Source of the DNA: Bacteroidales bacterium UBA6445
Lineage (GTDB): Bacteria > Bacteroidota > Bacteroidia > Bacteroidales > UBA932
Length of the DNA stretch: 41,638 nt
NCBI GenBank assembly: GCA_002439585.1
Contig: DJOF01000006.1
Span: 1 to 41,638, forward strand
Direction: 5' to 3'
Part shown: one piece after another, positions 40,842 to 41,638 of the stretch
Layout: each line of letters begins with the position of its first letter
Numbering within the stretch: the stretch's first letter is position 1
Notes under the pieces: generated by a model
What the model saw: only the letters and a program-made list of their open reading frames with translations
Database searches by the model: none
Told to the model about the DNA's origin: nothing
Program-made: the position numbers and the translations under genes

Positions 40842-41638
40842 TTATTTGTCGTTTTTAATTATTTGTTGAGCAATTGCATAAGCGAGGAGAGGTGGTACAG
40901 CATTTCCGACCTGCTTCATTTGGCTTGTCTTATTTCCATAAAACCTGAATGAATCAGGAAATGACTGTATTCTTGCCGCTTCTCGGACTGTTAGACACCT
41001 ATTGAGAATAGGATGAGTGAAACGTCCCGATGATGGTGTATCAAATCTTGTTGTAATAGTGGGTGCTATTCCATCCTCTAAGAGTCTACACCAAGTGCCG
41101 CTATAAATTGATTTTGTTCTGTGTTCTGCGGGAAGGACCTCTCGTCCAGCGCCCTTAGGAATCATAGCTAATCTTTCCAGAGCCAAAGCTGAATGCTTTG
41201 TTGCTACGTGATTATATAAAATTGTTGATTTGCCTCGAAGCATTTTTTGATACTCAGTGGTAGCTTTTTTCCCATATTTAGACACGTCTATTCCTTCGCC
41301 CGAAGCAATAAATGGAAGGTCATATATAGCCTCTTGAATCGTTACTTTCTTGTGTGGTGGAGTTGGAAGCTCAATACCCTCTGAACCCAAGACACCAATA
41401 AATACAGCGCGGTGACGGTCTTGAGGAATTCCGAATTCAGAAGCTGATAAAACGCCACAATTAACCGTATAGCCCAACTTTGAGAAGGACTCAATTATTT
41501 GATTCTTAAAATACCCATTTGATGTTGTAATAATATTGGGAACGTTTTCAAGAACAAAGTATTTCGGTCTATAGGAATCTACAAAACGAACAAATTGCTG
41601 GAAGAGAAAATTTCGAGGCAGAGTCAAAAAGCAAGTGC
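40842..41638 (-). CDS. DNA (cytosine-5) methyltransferase, 5' end off window
   Basis: Open to the right edge, so the start and motif I lie outside. Visible: the end of the region after motif IV (LPRNFLFQQFVRFVDSYRP), motif VI YFVLENVPNI, motif VIII IPQDRHRAVFIGV, a target-recognition region (about 120-200 of the visible part), motif IX LTVREAARIQSFPDSFRF and motif X QVGNAVPPLLAYAIA. The catalytic Cys is beyond the window. It is a different m5C subfamily from the pair at 25720-28046, of the type with QDRHR and QVGNAVPP. First visible gene of the second LlaJI-like operon; a second methyltransferase may lie further right. Confidence 0.9.
   Translation of the reverse strand, partial: TCFLTLPRNFLFQQFVRFVDSYRPKYFVLENVPNIITTSNGYFKNQIIESFSKLGYTVNCGVLSASEFGIPQDRHRAVFIGVLGSEGIELPTPPHKKVTIQEAIYDLPFIASGEGIDVSKYGKKATTEYQKMLRGKSTILYNHVATKHSALALERLAMIPKGAGREVLPAEHRTKSIYSGTWCRLLEDGIAPTITTRFDTPSSGRFTHPILNRCLTVREAARIQSFPDSFRFYGNKTSQMKQVGNAVPPLLAYAIAQQIIKNDK

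Overview
The window reads as a chromosomal stretch of a gut-type Bacteroidales bacterium. This rests on Bacteroidetes-style promoter boxes (TAnnTTTG, once with a TTTG box 19 bases upstream), few Shine-Dalgarno sites, a Bacteroidetes-type sigma/anti-sigma operon and a lipobox lipoprotein. No rRNA, tRNA or CRISPR array is visible, so the genus cannot be given.

Layout. 1-978: 5'-incomplete HipA-type kinase. 979-2208: three small genes in the style of Bacteroidales mobile elements. 2214-5487 (minus): operon with a secreted protein, an ECF sigma factor broken by an amber codon, a putative anti-sigma factor, a Spy/LTXXQ-like periplasmic protein and a lipoprotein joining a SUMF1 domain to a serine esterase. 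5640-8867: NERD/zinc-ribbon protein, frameshifted AlbA_2 (Schlafen/RecG-like) regulator, frameshifted DUF2971 gene. 8883-14913 (minus): complete type I restriction-modification operon hsdM-hsdS-hsdR. 15164-17168: unknown gene divergent from hsdM and cut by an IS256-family element. 17548-21113: a YhcG/DUF1016 nuclease with a coupled leader peptide, then a RloC/PrrC-like ATPase that may be an anticodon nuclease. 21286-28275: a small membrane protein and a complete five-gene LlaJI-like system (HTH regulator, two m5C methyltransferases, McrB-like NTPase, LlaJI/McrC-like nuclease). 28414-29277: dinD-like gene. 29549-31035: two-gene CBASS (CD-NTase plus Cap15-like 2TM beta-barrel effector). 31271-35265: a RIT (recombinase-in-trio) element with three overlapping tyrosine recombinase genes between long imperfect inverted repeats. 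35484-41638: small secreted protein, second YhcG, and a second LlaJI-like system whose McrB-like gene is split by an amber codon and whose methyltransferase runs off the right edge.

Together this is a dense defence island, mostly on the minus strand, with layered DNA restriction (type I plus two LlaJI-like systems), abortive-infection modules (CBASS, possible RloC, HipA) and mobile elements. Several genes carry apparent one-base deletions (AlbA_2, DUF2971 twice, IS256 transposase) or amber codons (sigma factor, second mcrB). These are either real decay or base-level assembly errors, and reads are needed to decide. The least explained items are the covarying hairpins inside the RIT inverted repeats, a leader peptide that repeats part of YhcG and overlaps its start codon, and the unknown gene beside hsdM.
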